Positions 18,334-27,168 are shown, counted from the stretch's first letter. The stretch: DNA of 64,000 nucleotides from an uncultured Steroidobacter sp. (GCF_937958065.1 NZ_CALFXI010000033.1:151064-215063); one strand, 5' to 3'. A program made the numbers and translations. Notes: generated by a model from the sequence alone, not told the origin.

Positions 18334-19002
18334 TTATTCTTTCTCTTTCCAGTGCGGCGGATAGGTTTTGTCGTAGCCCGGCAGCGCTTCGACGCGCTTG
18401 ATCCAGGCGGCGATCGCCGGGAAATTCGCCTCCAGCGGCAGCAGGCGCGCACGCAGATCTTCAGCCTCGCGGCGCTCCAGCACGCGCAACAGCTGCTGGA
18501 TGCCGGGGAACACGACGATGTCGGCGGCGGAAAACGCTTCGCCGACCAGCCACGAGGACGTCGCCAGGCGGTGCTCGATGGTGCGCGCCTCGGCGATCAC
18601 GAAGTTGAGCGCGCGCTCGATCTCCTCCATGTGCCCTTCCACGCCCTGAAACAGAATCGCGTAGATGAGCTTGGCGAGATGATCTTCGGCGTACGACTGG
18701 TACTCGCAGATCACGCGCGTGATGGTGCCCTCTTCCTCGGCGGTCGCGCCGAAGATCGGGATCTCGGGATACTTGCGGTCCAGGTAGCGCAGGATGGCGA
18801 GCGACTCGAACACCACGTAGTCGCCGTCCTTGAGCACCGGCACGCGCCCGCGCGGGTTCATTTGCAGCATCTGCGGGGAGCGGTGCTCCTGCTTGGAGAA
18901 CTGCACCAGGTGCGACACGTATGGCAGGCGCTTGTACTCCAGCGCGAGCAGCGCGCGCCAGGAATAAGGACTGCCGCTACCCCACCACAGTTCCAGTGCC
19001 AT
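18334..19002 (-). CDS. Glutathione S-transferase family protein
   Basis: The 222-residue protein has an N-terminal thioredoxin-like domain with SPYSWRALLALE at the active-site position, the cis-proline RVPVLKDGD and the glutathione-contact FESLAILRYLDRKY. An all-helical C-terminal domain contains FSAADIVVFPGIQQL. The start at MALELWWGSG is preferred because upstream residues are not conserved-looking. It is divergent from sseA, with about 100 bp between starts, so the two promoters must lie close together. The substrate is unknown. Confidence 0.9.
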   Translation of the reverse strand: MALELWWGSGSPYSWRALLALEYKRLPYVSHLVQFSKQEHRSPQMLQMNPRGRVPVLKDGDYVVFESLAILRYLDRKYPEIPIFGATAEEEGTITRVICEYQSYAEDHLAKLIYAILFQGVEGHMEEIERALNFVIAEARTIEHRLATSSWLVGEAFSAADIVVFPGIQQLLRVLERREAEDLRARLLPLEANFPAIAAWIKRVEALPGYDKTYPPHWKEKE

Positions 19003-19106
19003 GTACTCGTCCCAGCAAGATGCAAGATCGGGATTGTAACCAAGCTGGACGCCGGGGCCAGCGTAGAATGAGCGCCCCGGCCCAGGGCCTCGCCACGCGC
19101 TTCGCC

Positions 19107-19952
19107 ATGCACACCACACTCGTCGATACCGACACGCTCGCCGCGCACCTCACCGATCCGCACTGGCTGATCGTCGACTGTCGCTTCGACCTGGCGCAGC
19201 CGGCCGCCGGCGAGGCGGCCTACGGCGCCGGGCACATTCCTGGCGCCGTTTACGCACATCTGGATCGCGACCTGTCGAGCCCGATCACGGCCACCACCGG
19301 GCGGCATCCGCTGCCCGATCCTGAACATTTCGCCCGGACGCTGGGCCGCTGGGGCGTCGGCGCCGACACGCAAGTGATCGCGTATGACGCCGACAACGGC
19401 ATGTATGCAGCGCGCCTGTGGTGGTTGCTGCGCTGGGTGGGTCATCGCGCGGCAGCCGTGCTCGATGGCGGCTTCAAGGCGTGGACCGCGGCCAACCGTC
19501 CGGTGTCCACTGAAATTCCTGCACGCCAGCCGACGCAGTTTCAAGCGCGTCCGGATCGCGACCTGTGGGTCGATGCCGATCAGGTGCAGGCGCGCGTGCA
19601 ACAACCCGACTGGAGATTGCTCGATGCGCGCGCCCCCGAGCGCTTTCTGGGCAAGGTCGAGCCGCTCGACAAAGTGGCCGGGCACGTGCCAGGCGCTCGC
19701 AACCATCCGTTCTCGACCAATCTGTCGAGCGACGGCCGCTTCAGCGCGCCGGAAGATTTACGACGACGCTATGAGCAGTCGCAGGCGGGCGTCGCCGACG
19801 ACCACACCATTGCAATGTGCGGCTCCGGCGTGACTGCCTGTCATCTGTTGCTGGCAATGGAGGTCGCCGGCAAGCCCGGTGCGCGCTTGTACGCGGGCTC
19901 CTGGAGCGAATGGATCACGGATCCACGGCGAAGCGTTGCAACTACTGATTAA
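19107..19952 (+). CDS. sseA: Sulfurtransferase (3-mercaptopyruvate/thiosulfate type)
   Basis: It is a tandem rhodanese: an inactive N-terminal domain (about 1-145, with YGAGHIPGAVYAHLDRD) and a catalytic C-terminal domain with the loop CGSGVTAC carrying the active cysteine. The CGSGVTA form points to 3-mercaptopyruvate sulfurtransferase. Length is 281 residues from ATG 19107, the same as typical SseA. An alternative start at 19068 would add 13 residues, and the choice is not certain. The 3' end overlaps the long open frame of speA, but the speA start chosen here lies 94 bp downstream. Confidence 0.9.
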   Translation: MHTTLVDTDTLAAHLTDPHWLIVDCRFDLAQPAAGEAAYGAGHIPGAVYAHLDRDLSSPITATTGRHPLPDPEHFARTLGRWGVGADTQVIAYDADNGMYAARLWWLLRWVGHRAAAVLDGGFKAWTAANRPVSTEIPARQPTQFQARPDRDLWVDADQVQARVQQPDWRLLDARAPERFLGKVEPLDKVAGHVPGARNHPFSTNLSSDGRFSAPEDLRRRYEQSQAGVADDHTIAMCGSGVTACHLLLAMEVAGKPGARLYAGSWSEWITDPRRSVATTD

Positions 19953-20046
19953 TCGGCGCGCCGCTTTTTTTACTTTTTGCAGCAATCTCTTTCCGCTATC
20001 GTTCGCGCCTTTCTCACACAGGCCCCAACTCGCGAGGCCCGCGCAC

Positions 20047-22014
20047 TTGGACTCCACCGCTAAAAAACCGCTGCCTCTGGGCGTGACCAACGGCTCCTGG
20101 GACACCGAGGATTCGCTCGACCTGTATCAGGTGCCCAACTGGGGCAAGCATTACTTCAGCATCAACGCCGCGGGCCACGTGGTGGTGCGGCCGGACGGCT
20201 CGCCGGAGCGCGAGATCGATTTGTATGAGGTGGTCGAAGGGCTGCGTCAGCGCGATCTGACCGCGCCGGTGGTGGTGCGCTTCTCCGACATCCTGCGCCA
20301 TCGGCTGAGCCGGCTGCAGAAGGCGTTCGCGCAGGCGATCGCCGAGAACGACTACAAGAACCGCTACACCGCCGTGTTCCCCATCAAGGTGAATCAGCAG
20401 CGCCTGGTGGTCGAAGAGGTGTATCGCTACGGCGATGAGTTCGGCTTCGGCCTGGAAGCCGGCTCCAAGCCCGAGCTGCTCGCGGTGATGGCCCTGACCG
20501 AAGATGCGCCCGAGCAGCGCATGATCGTCTGCAACGGCTTCAAGGACGACAGCTACATCGAAGCGGTCATCCTCGCCACCAAGCTCGGCCGCACCATCAT
20601 TCCGGTGATCGAGAATTTCGAGGAGCTGCAGCTGGTGCTGAAGCACGCCAAGAAATATCAGGTGCGGCCGCGCATCGGCGTGCGCGTGAAGCTGGCGAGC
20701 GAAGGCGCCGGCCGCTGGCGCGATTCGGCCGGCGAGAAGTCCAAGTTCGGCCTGTTCGTCACCGAGATCCTCGAGCTGGTGCAGGTGCTCAGGGACAACG
20801 ACATGCTCGACTGCCTGGAGCTGGTGCACTGTCACGCGGGCAGCCAGCTGCAGGACATCCGCAGGGTCAAGGACGCGATCAACGAGCTGGCGCACGTGTA
20901 CGCCGAGCTGAAGCTGATGGGCGCCGGGCTGAAATATATCGACATCGGCGGCGGCCTCGGCGTGGACTACGACGGCAGCGGCACCAATTTCGAATCGTCG
21001 ATGAACTACACGATGAACGAATACGCGAGCGACGTGGTGTATCGCATCGGCAGCGTCTGCAACGCGCGCGGCATCGACCATCCGGTCATCGTCAGCGAGT
21101 CCGGCCGTGCCACGGCCGCGCATCACAGCGTGCTGGTCTTCAATGCGCTCGGCTCCTCCTGCCTGGATAAATTTCGCATCTCGGACCGCATCGAAGACGA
21201 ATACAGCGGCAGCAGGGACGAGCTGCCGCAGCCCGTGCTCGACCTGTTCGAAGCCTATCGCACCATCTCCGAGCGCCGGCTGGTCGAGTGTTATCACGAC
21301 GCCCTGCAGGCGCGCGAACAGGCGCTGCAGATGTTCAACCTGGGCCTGCTGAGCCTGGAGTTCCGCGGCCTGATGGAACGTTTGTATTGGGCGACCTGCG
21401 CCAAGATCCGCGACTACTGCCGCAAGCTGGATCGCGTGCCGGAGGAGCTCGAACGCCTGGAGCTGATTCTTTCCGACACGTACTTTTGTAACTTCTCCGT
21501 GTTCCAGTCGCTGCCGGACAGCTGGGCCATCGGCCAGGTGTTTCCCATCATGCCCATCCACCGGCTGGATGAGAAACCCACACGCAACGCCGTGCTGGCG
21601 GATATCACTTGCGACTCGGACGGCAAGATCGACCGCTTCGTCAGCCAGCGCGAAGTCAAACGCACACTGGAGCTGCACGAGCTGAAACCCAACGAGGAGT
21701 ACTACCTCGGCACCTTCCTGGTCGGTGCGTACCAGGAAACGTTGGGCGATTTGCATAATCTGTTCGGCGACACGCACGTGGTGCACATCCGCCTGCACGA
21801 CGAGGGCGGCTGGTGGATCGAGGAGATCGTCAAAGGCGACACCGCCCGCCAGGTGCTCAGTTACATGGAGTACGACGTGGAACGGTTGTTTCCGCAATTC
21901 GCCCGGGACTGCGAGCGCGCGGTGCGCGAAGGCCGCATGACGCTGGCCGAAAGCCAGGCGCTGCGCCGCTTCTACGAATCGGAGCTGAACGGCTACACGT
22001 ATCTGGAAGGCTGA
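20047..22014 (+). CDS. speA: Biosynthetic arginine decarboxylase
   Basis: PLP-dependent fold III enzyme that decarboxylates arginine to agmatine, the first step toward putrescine. Lys in VFPIKVNQQR is the PLP site. HCHAGSQLQDIRRVKDAI, DIGGGLGVDYDGS and NFSVFQSLPDSWAIGQVFP are conserved in SpeA. No ATG fits: TTG 20047, with a GCGAGG ribosome site about 9 bp upstream, gives 655 residues (E. coli 658). GTG 20083 is an alternative. Extension upstream to 19879 would run into sseA. It is followed by a hairpin. Confidence 0.93.
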   Translation: MDSTAKKPLPLGVTNGSWDTEDSLDLYQVPNWGKHYFSINAAGHVVVRPDGSPEREIDLYEVVEGLRQRDLTAPVVVRFSDILRHRLSRLQKAFAQAIAENDYKNRYTAVFPIKVNQQRLVVEEVYRYGDEFGFGLEAGSKPELLAVMALTEDAPEQRMIVCNGFKDDSYIEAVILATKLGRTIIPVIENFEELQLVLKHAKKYQVRPRIGVRVKLASEGAGRWRDSAGEKSKFGLFVTEILELVQVLRDNDMLDCLELVHCHAGSQLQDIRRVKDAINELAHVYAELKLMGAGLKYIDIGGGLGVDYDGSGTNFESSMNYTMNEYASDVVYRIGSVCNARGIDHPVIVSESGRATAAHHSVLVFNALGSSCLDKFRISDRIEDEYSGSRDELPQPVLDLFEAYRTISERRLVECYHDALQAREQALQMFNLGLLSLEFRGLMERLYWATCAKIRDYCRKLDRVPEELERLELILSDTYFCNFSVFQSLPDSWAIGQVFPIMPIHRLDEKPTRNAVLADITCDSDGKIDRFVSQREVKRTLELHELKPNEEYYLGTFLVGAYQETLGDLHNLFGDTHVVHIRLHDEGGWWIEEIVKGDTARQVLSYMEYDVERLFPQFARDCERAVREGRMTLAESQALRRFYESELNGYTYLEG

Positions 22015-22023
22015 CGTCACTTC

Positions 22024-22046
22024 AGGCCGGGCGTCTCGCCCGGCCT
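22024..22046 (+). terminator. Hairpin after speA
   Basis: AGGCCGGGCG and CGCCCGGCCT form a perfect 10-bp stem with a 3-nt loop, 9 bp after the speA stop. The following CATTCC is not a T-run, so this is a strong hairpin but only a probable terminator. Confidence 0.5.
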
Positions 22047-22102
22047 CATTCCCCGTTCGCAGCTGCAAAAAAATCCAAAAAATCGTTTGTCAAGTAGGAT
22101 CA

Positions 22103-22131
22103 TTGCAGTCGCCAAAAGGCTGACGTAGTAT
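22103..22131 (+). promoter_or_regulatory. Candidate sigma-70 promoter for the RRM gene
   Basis: TTGCAG and TAGTAT are separated by 17 bp. The -10 matches 4 of 6 consensus bases and the -35 only the leading TTG. It would give a leader of about 200 nt. The call is weak and rests on spacing and position only. Confidence 0.25.
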
Positions 22132-22342
22132 CGGTCGCGGTCAGCTGAATACGCATTTCAACCTACAAGAGCGACCTTCGGACACAACGCGCTTTAAACA
22201 GCTCGTCTCCCCGCCACGCCATTCCCATGGTTGATTGTCAGCGACCAAGACACGGCGATCGTACTTTCATCCGGAAGCCCAAGAGCTTTGCGGAGGCGAT
22301 CGCTTGGCTGCAACTTCTGTCTGGCCTCAAAGAGTGACTTCG

Positions 22343-22618
22343 ATGACGACGATCTACGTTGGGAATCTGCCGTTCAGCGCCACTGAAACGGACGTTCGGT
22401 CCCTGTTCGAGAAACATGGCACGGTGCAATCGGTCAAGCTGATCAACGATCGCGAAACCGGGCGGCCGCGCGGCTTCGGCTTCGTGGAAATGCCCTCCAG
22501 CGACGCTCAGACGGCCATTCAACACATGAATGGTTTCGAGATGGGCGGCCGCCCGCTGCGCGTGAACGAAGCACGCGAGCGCGAAGCGCGTCCGCCGCGG
22601 CAGAACGGCCGCTGGTAA
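22343..22618 (+). CDS. Small RRM RNA-binding protein
   Basis: This is a single RNA-recognition motif of 91 residues. RNP2 is IYVGNLPF and RNP1 is RGFGFVEM. A short tail follows (EAREREARPPRQNGRW). It resembles the cold-inducible RNA-binding proteins of proteobacteria and cyanobacteria. The open frame extends upstream to 22235, but ATG 22343 gives the exact RRM start. Two hairpins, one a good terminator, follow. A second, paralogous RRM gene lies at 27909-28220. Confidence 0.93.
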   Translation: MTTIYVGNLPFSATETDVRSLFEKHGTVQSVKLINDRETGRPRGFGFVEMPSSDAQTAIQHMNGFEMGGRPLRVNEAREREARPPRQNGRW

Positions 22619-22658
22619 CCAGCTCCGGCAGCCTGCTGCAACCAGGCTGGCGTAACTG

Positions 22659-22713
22659 AACCGGTCCGCGGATCCAGGCCACGCTCCGCAGGGCGTGGCC
22701 TGGGTCCGGTTTT
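22659..22713 (+). terminator. Intrinsic terminator after the first RRM gene
   Basis: A long hairpin has an inner perfect 11-bp stem (22674-22684 with 22693-22703) and an outer AACCGG/CCGGTT stem running into TTTT. Another hairpin, CAGCCTG/CAGGCTG, lies just before it at 22629-22649. Confidence 0.75.
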
Positions 22714-22770
22714 GATTTGCCACTGCTGCATCCACTATCTTCGCGACTCATCAGGTCGCGAGGAGAAGGA

Positions 22771-23607
22771 ATGAGATTGCCCTGCGTCGCCCGGGCGTTC
22801 AGCGGGTTCGTGCTGAGCGCGTTGATTCTGACTGGTTGCGCGACGACGCCTGCCACCGACCGAGCCACCAGCTCCGCGCTCGATACCATTCTGCGAGGCG
22901 AACACCGCTCCCTCGAGCATCGCGCGCGGGACAGCTATCGGCATCCCAAAGAGACATTGCAGTTCTTCGGCATCCGTCAGGACATGACGGTGGTCGAAGT
23001 GTGGCCGGGCGCCGGCTGGTACACCGAGATTCTCGCGCCACTGCTGCGGGATCACGGTCAGCTGTACACCGCGCTGCTCGACCCTGCATCGGGCGAGTAC
23101 GCCAAGGCCACCGTAGAGAGCTACAAAGAAAAACTCCGGCTGCGGCCCGACCTGTACGGCAAAGTGATCACCACCACCCTGGCCGCGCCGCCCGCGAAGA
23201 ACGAGATCGCGCCGCCCGGCACGGCCGATCTGGTCCTGAGCATCCGCAATCTGCACAACTGGATGATGTTTGGCTGGGAGCGCGATGCGCTCGCCGCCAT
23301 GCATGCCGCGCTCAAGCCAGGTGGCGTGCTCGGCGTGGTCGCGCATCGAGGCAACCCGGAGGTGCCGCAGGATCCGAAGGCCGCGTCGGGTTATGTGAAC
23401 GAGGACTATGCGATCCGGATGATCGAAGCCGCCGGTTTCGAGCTGGTCGGGCGCTCGCAGATCAACGCCAATCCGAACGACACCAAGAATTACGAGAAGG
23501 GCGTGTGGACGCTGCCGCCCGGCTTCGCCGACGGCGATGCCGCGCGTTACAGACAAATCGGCGAGAGCGATCGCTTCACGCTGAAGTTCGTGAAGAAGGC
23601 GTCATGA
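22771..23607 (+). CDS. Putative exported SAM-methyltransferase-like lipoprotein
   Basis: The 278-residue product starts at a strong AGGAGAAGGA site. The N-terminus is a lipoprotein signal with lipobox LILTGC near residue 24. The rest looks like a class I methyltransferase: VVEVWPGAGWYTEILAPLL (motif I), DLVLSIRNLHNWM, LKPGGVLGVVAHRGNP. Such predicted methyltransferases with export signals are a known uncharacterised group. SAM is cytoplasmic, so its periplasmic function is a puzzle. The stop overlaps the next gene as ATGA. Confidence 0.8.
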   Translation: MRLPCVARAFSGFVLSALILTGCATTPATDRATSSALDTILRGEHRSLEHRARDSYRHPKETLQFFGIRQDMTVVEVWPGAGWYTEILAPLLRDHGQLYTALLDPASGEYAKATVESYKEKLRLRPDLYGKVITTTLAAPPAKNEIAPPGTADLVLSIRNLHNWMMFGWERDALAAMHAALKPGGVLGVVAHRGNPEVPQDPKAASGYVNEDYAIRMIEAAGFELVGRSQINANPNDTKNYEKGVWTLPPGFADGDAARYRQIGESDRFTLKFVKKAS

Positions 23608-24767
23608 AATCATTGGTCAGATCCTGGCTGCTCGGTTGCCTGCTCTGCACGGTGGCTCACGCCGCCGAGGAGAGGCCCGCGCCAACACCGGCGCCCGCCA
23701 TTCTGGAAGGCTCCGAAACCTTGAAGCCCAAGGGCCGACTGCGATTGCTCGGCAGCGAAGTGCCGCCGGCCACACGCAAGAAGCTCACCTGGACGAGCGG
23801 CGCGGGGATGGAAGGTTTCGTCTCGCCGGTACCGGTGTTCGTGCTCAATGGCAAAGGACCCGGACCGGTGCTGTGCCTGACCGCGGCGGTCCACGGCGAT
23901 GAGCTGAACGGCATCGAAGTCGCGCGCCGCGTGCTCGACGACATCGACGTCGAAGAGTTGAATGGCGCGGTCATCGGCGTGCCCATCGTCAACGTCCAGG
24001 GCTTTTATCGGGGCGCGCGCTACCTGCCGGACCGGCGCGATCTGAATCGTTACTTTCCCGGCAACCCGAAAGGCAGCGCCGCGACGCGCATGGCGCATTC
24101 GTTCTTCACCGAAGTGGTGAAGCATTGCTCGGCGCTCATCGACCTGCACACCGGCTCGTTGAATCGCACCAACCTGCCCCAGGTGCGCGCCGACTTGCGC
24201 CTGCCGCAAGTGTCCCGCATGACCAAAGCTTTCGGCGCGACCGTGGTCCTGCACAGTGTCGGCGAGCGCGGCTCGTTGCGCCGGGCGGCGACCGACGCCG
24301 GCATTCCTTCGGTGACGTTCGAAATGGGCGAGCCGATGCGTGTGCAGTCCGAACAGGTCGAGCATGGCGCGAAAGCGGTGGAAACATTGCTCTACTCGCT
24401 CGGGATGACCAAGCAACGCCGCTACTGGGGCGATCCGGAGCCGGTCTACTACGCGTCCAAGTGGGTGCGCGTCGATCACGGCGGCATCCTGTTCTCCGAC
24501 GTGGCGCTCGGCGAACGGGTCAGCGAAGGCGAGTTGCTGGGCGTGGTCACCGATCCGATCTCGAACCAGCAGCATCGCATCTACGCCCCGACCAGTGGCC
24601 GCGTCCTTGGCATGGCATTGAACCAGGTGGTACTGCCAGGCTTCGCCGCCTATCGGATCGGCACCGCCACCACGCCGTCGAAGATGTCCAGGCAGTCCGC
24701 CGAAGATGCGGCCGAGGACGACGAGTCGGCGCCGCCCATCGAAGAAGCCGATTCGCCCCCGGGATGA
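23604..24767 (+). CDS. Exported succinylglutamate desuccinylase/aspartoacylase-like hydrolase
   Basis: The 387-residue protein has a signal peptide (LVRSWLLGCLLCTVAHAAEE). Its M14-like zinc deacylase domain carries the first ligands in TAAVHGDELNGIEVARR, then YLPDRRDLNRYFPG and the third-ligand region LIDLHTGSLNRTNLPQ, with Glu in SVTFEMGEP. A C-terminal barrel-sandwich-like domain (about 290-360) and an acidic tail follow. It is coupled by ATGA to the methyltransferase upstream and at the end to a Nudix gene. The substrate, probably an N-acyl amino acid or small amide in the periplasm, is inferred only from family. Confidence 0.85.
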   Translation: MKSLVRSWLLGCLLCTVAHAAEERPAPTPAPAILEGSETLKPKGRLRLLGSEVPPATRKKLTWTSGAGMEGFVSPVPVFVLNGKGPGPVLCLTAAVHGDELNGIEVARRVLDDIDVEELNGAVIGVPIVNVQGFYRGARYLPDRRDLNRYFPGNPKGSAATRMAHSFFTEVVKHCSALIDLHTGSLNRTNLPQVRADLRLPQVSRMTKAFGATVVLHSVGERGSLRRAATDAGIPSVTFEMGEPMRVQSEQVEHGAKAVETLLYSLGMTKQRRYWGDPEPVYYASKWVRVDHGGILFSDVALGERVSEGELLGVVTDPISNQQHRIYAPTSGRVLGMALNQVVLPGFAAYRIGTATTPSKMSRQSAEDAAEDDESAPPIEEADSPPG

Positions 24768-24772
24768 GAGCC

Positions 24773-25306
24773 ATGAGCATCGAGAAAGTCACCCCCGTTT
24801 ACACCGGCCGCATCATCCAGGTGAATGTCGAGCAAGTGCGGTTGCCCAACGGGCATGTCGCGACGCTCGACATGGTGCATCACCCCGGCGGTGCTGCCGT
24901 GGTCGCGCTCGACGACGCCGGTCGCGTTTGCCTCGTGCGCCAATACCGTCATGCTGCCAACGGCTATATCTGGGAGTTCCCGGCCGGCAAGATCGATAAC
25001 GAGGAGCCGTCGCTGCAAACCGCGCAACGCGAACTCGAAGAAGAAGCAGGCCGTCGGGCCCGCGAATGGCGCAGCCTCGGCGAGTATCTGTCCTCCCCCG
25101 GCTTCCTGACTGAAGTGGTGCATCTGTTCCTCGCCACCGGGCTCAGCGAAGTCGAACATCGGCTGGAAGCAAGCGAGGTGCTGGAAGCGCATTGGCTGCC
25201 GTTCGAGCAGGTGATGCAGATGGCGCACTCCGGTGAGCTGCGCGATGGCAAGACGCTGGCGGCGCTGCTGCGAGCGGCGCCTTATGTGCAAACCGCCGCA
25301 TCGTAA
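24773..25306 (+). CDS. Nudix hydrolase, ADP-ribose pyrophosphatase-like
   Basis: The 177-residue protein has the complete Nudix box G-x5-E-x7-REL-x-EE-x-G around residues 76-98 (GKIDNEEPSLQTAQRELEEE). VRQYRHAANGYIWEFPAGKI upstream of the box is typical of ADP-ribose pyrophosphatases (NudF/YqiE-like). ATG 24764 would overlap the previous stop as ATGA, but ATG 24773 has a better ribosome site; the two differ by three residues. It is the third gene of a coupled operon with two exported proteins. Confidence 0.88.
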   Translation: MSIEKVTPVYTGRIIQVNVEQVRLPNGHVATLDMVHHPGGAAVVALDDAGRVCLVRQYRHAANGYIWEFPAGKIDNEEPSLQTAQRELEEEAGRRAREWRSLGEYLSSPGFLTEVVHLFLATGLSEVEHRLEASEVLEAHWLPFEQVMQMAHSGELRDGKTLAALLRAAPYVQTAAS

Positions 25307-25508
25307 GGCGCCCTTGTCGCAGGCGACCGGCCGCTGTCGAACAGCATGACAGTCGGCTGTTCGCATCCGGCACTCGCATCACACTTTTCCAACTTGCCCG
25401 CGCTGCCGCGAAGCAATTCAATAGCGCCACACGTCCAAACGGATGCCGGACGTGGAATCTCAATAGGTCCTATGGGCGCTGCCCGTAGCGAGACATGGAG
25501 ACAGGGCG

Positions 25509-25886
25509 TTGAATGACGATTTGAAAAAACTGGGTTACCGGCTGCGGCCGCGAGTGGTCGAGCCGAAGCAACCGGGCCGCATTGCCTTCGACGAGCGTGG
25601 CAACGCCGTCTATGCGTGGAATGACGACCGCTTCAGTGAAGACGGCGAGGAAGGCGAGCGCGCCCGTCGCAAGGCGCTCGATCACCCGGGCCTGTCGTTC
25701 GTCGAGGACGAGCCGCCCGCCAACACACCGATCCAGAACAACGCCAGGGGCACGCGCATCGGCTACAACCCGTACGAGAGCGGGCTGTTGCAGCGAAAGC
25801 CGGCCGCGCCGAAGCGCGACTTGCGCGAGCTGTCGAAGTGGATCGAAATGAAGAAGCGCGTGGGCGCGAAAAACCGCGGCGAGTGA
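25509..25886 (+). CDS. Conserved hypothetical protein, 125 aa
   Basis: TTG start (MNDDLKKLGYRLRPRVVEPK) preceded by a GGAG site. The protein is hydrophilic, with many Arg, Glu and Asp residues, and has a conserved-looking centre GTRIGYNPYESGLL and a basic tail. No domain or membrane helix is visible. It is convergent with the 25890 gene, with stops only 3 bp apart. The function is unknown. Confidence 0.6.
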   Translation: MNDDLKKLGYRLRPRVVEPKQPGRIAFDERGNAVYAWNDDRFSEDGEEGERARRKALDHPGLSFVEDEPPANTPIQNNARGTRIGYNPYESGLLQRKPAAPKRDLRELSKWIEMKKRVGAKNRGE

Positions 25887-25889
25887 CTC

Positions 25890-26543
25890 TCAGACCGCGA
25901 GCTGCCTGATCTTTTCCTGGTGACCGCAGCGGAAGAAGCGGCGCAGTTCGGCCAGCCATTGCTCCGGCCGGGAGCGCCGCGGGTGCAGATAGCGCTGATC
26001 CAGTGACCGGCAGTACCGGGCCGCATGCCGGTTCGCTTCTTCGTAGCGACGTCGGCTGATCTCATCCAGCTGCGGCAGGAAACTCACCCCGCCGAACATC
26101 CTCGCGTGCAGCGAGCTCGGGAAAGCGCCCGCGCGCTGCTGGGTGATCAATGCGAGCGCCGTGGCGTACTTGTCCACCTCGGCCTGCAGCTCCAGCTCCA
26201 GCAACGACACCGGCCGGCCGCGGGCCAGGCTCCAGATCAGGTAATGGAAATGGCTGACGCCTTCCAGCGCCGTGCAGAAGTCATGCAGATTGCGTTCGTC
26301 GAGCGCGCTCAGGGGATCGCGACGCTCCAGCCGTTCGATGACGCGCTCATCGATGAACAGCCCGATCCGCACGCCGCCCTCTTCCTGCACCACGAACACC
26401 TGTTCGTCGCTGAGCGGTCCGCTCTGATCGCCGACCACCTCGCGCAGCCGCCGCGGGTCCGAGATCAGGAAATCTTCGGCGTCGTGGTCGACGGGTGCAT
26501 CGTACAGCCGGGTCAGGAGCGACTGCATCCGCCGCAGCAGCAT
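25890..26543 (-). CDS. Uncharacterised protein, 217 aa (second of a pair)
   Basis: Start at 26543 gives MLLRRMQSLLTRLYDAPVDH. The protein is mixed and largely helical, with EGGVRIGLFIDERVIERLER and an HFHYLIWSLARGRPVSLLEL segment, and no export signal. The upstream gene stops 1 bp before this start, so the two are co-translated. I do not recognise the family. In the second half, AYL-type helices and an Arg-rich C-terminus suggest a soluble nucleic-acid- or protein-binding role, but that is speculation. Confidence 0.65.
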   Translation of the reverse strand: MLLRRMQSLLTRLYDAPVDHDAEDFLISDPRRLREVVGDQSGPLSDEQVFVVQEEGGVRIGLFIDERVIERLERRDPLSALDERNLHDFCTALEGVSHFHYLIWSLARGRPVSLLELELQAEVDKYATALALITQQRAGAFPSSLHARMFGGVSFLPQLDEISRRRYEEANRHAARYCRSLDQRYLHPRRSRPEQWLAELRRFFRCGHQEKIRQLAV

Positions 26544-26544
26544 G

Positions 26545-27168
26545 TCAGTGCTCCTTTCTCCCGGCATTGACCGGCGCGACACCGAGCCGCTGCAAGATCG
26601 CGAACGCGCGCGGGCTGCCGGTCTTCAGCCAGATCTCGTACAGGCGCAGGATGTCCTTGTCGGTGTGCTGATAGGCCATCTCGGCCACATCGTTGAGCAC
26701 ATCGACCAGCCGCTGGAATTTTCCCGCCAGCTCCAGGAACACCGCCGCGAATGCCTGGCCGCGCATCGAGTAGCGCAGATTCTCGGCGAGCGTGCCGTAC
26801 GCGCGACCGCCCATGGCGATGTGGTAATCGATGTCGACGAGTTTGCGGGCGAAGCTTTGCGCGAAGAAACCGGCGATGAACAAAGAAACATCGCCCAGCC
26901 GGCGCAACGCTTCGTCGCGCTGCTGACTGGACTGCGCTGCCGATGCGTCCGCCAGCATGTGCGCCAGCGGCTTCAGACGCACGCCTTCGGCAGTTCTTTC
27001 GTAAAGCTCTTCGGAGCGCGCGAACATGGTGAGCACGTTTACGACGTAGTGCTCGGTGTGCTCGTCGACATCCACGCGCTGATTGCGTAGCGCCTTCTGC
27101 ACCGACTCGTGGAAAAACTCGCGCAGATTGGGAACCGCAACGACCGTTCCAGACCCAACATCACTCAT
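26545..27168 (-). CDS. Uncharacterised helical protein, 207 aa (first of a pair)
   Basis: From MSDVGSGTVVAVPNLREFFH the protein is almost entirely helical, with conserved-looking stretches VDVDEHTEHYVVNVLTMFAR and LGDVSLFIAGFFAQSFARK. There are no membrane helices of full length and no known catalytic motif. It is immediately upstream (1-bp gap) of the 217-residue gene, so they probably work together. A 740-bp non-coding stretch lies upstream. Confidence 0.65.
   Translation of the reverse strand: MSDVGSGTVVAVPNLREFFHESVQKALRNQRVDVDEHTEHYVVNVLTMFARSEELYERTAEGVRLKPLAHMLADASAAQSSQQRDEALRRLGDVSLFIAGFFAQSFARKLVDIDYHIAMGGRAYGTLAENLRYSMRGQAFAAVFLELAGKFQRLVDVLNDVAEMAYQHTDKDILRLYEIWLKTGSPRAFAILQRLGVAPVNAGRKEH

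Larger units (their letters stand above)
22015..22342 (+). other. Intergenic region with long leader of the RRM gene
   Basis: This 328-bp stretch between speA and the first RRM gene contains the speA hairpin and a possible promoter at 22103-22131. About 200 bp of untranslated leader follow, with no good open frame. A long leader is common in cold-inducible RNA-binding protein genes. I see no tRNA or known riboswitch. Confidence 0.4.

Noticed and set aside
20014..22068. 684-residue minus-strand frame opposite speA
   Set aside because: It mirrors speA codon for codon, lacks any family motif and has Ala/Val/His-rich shadow composition.
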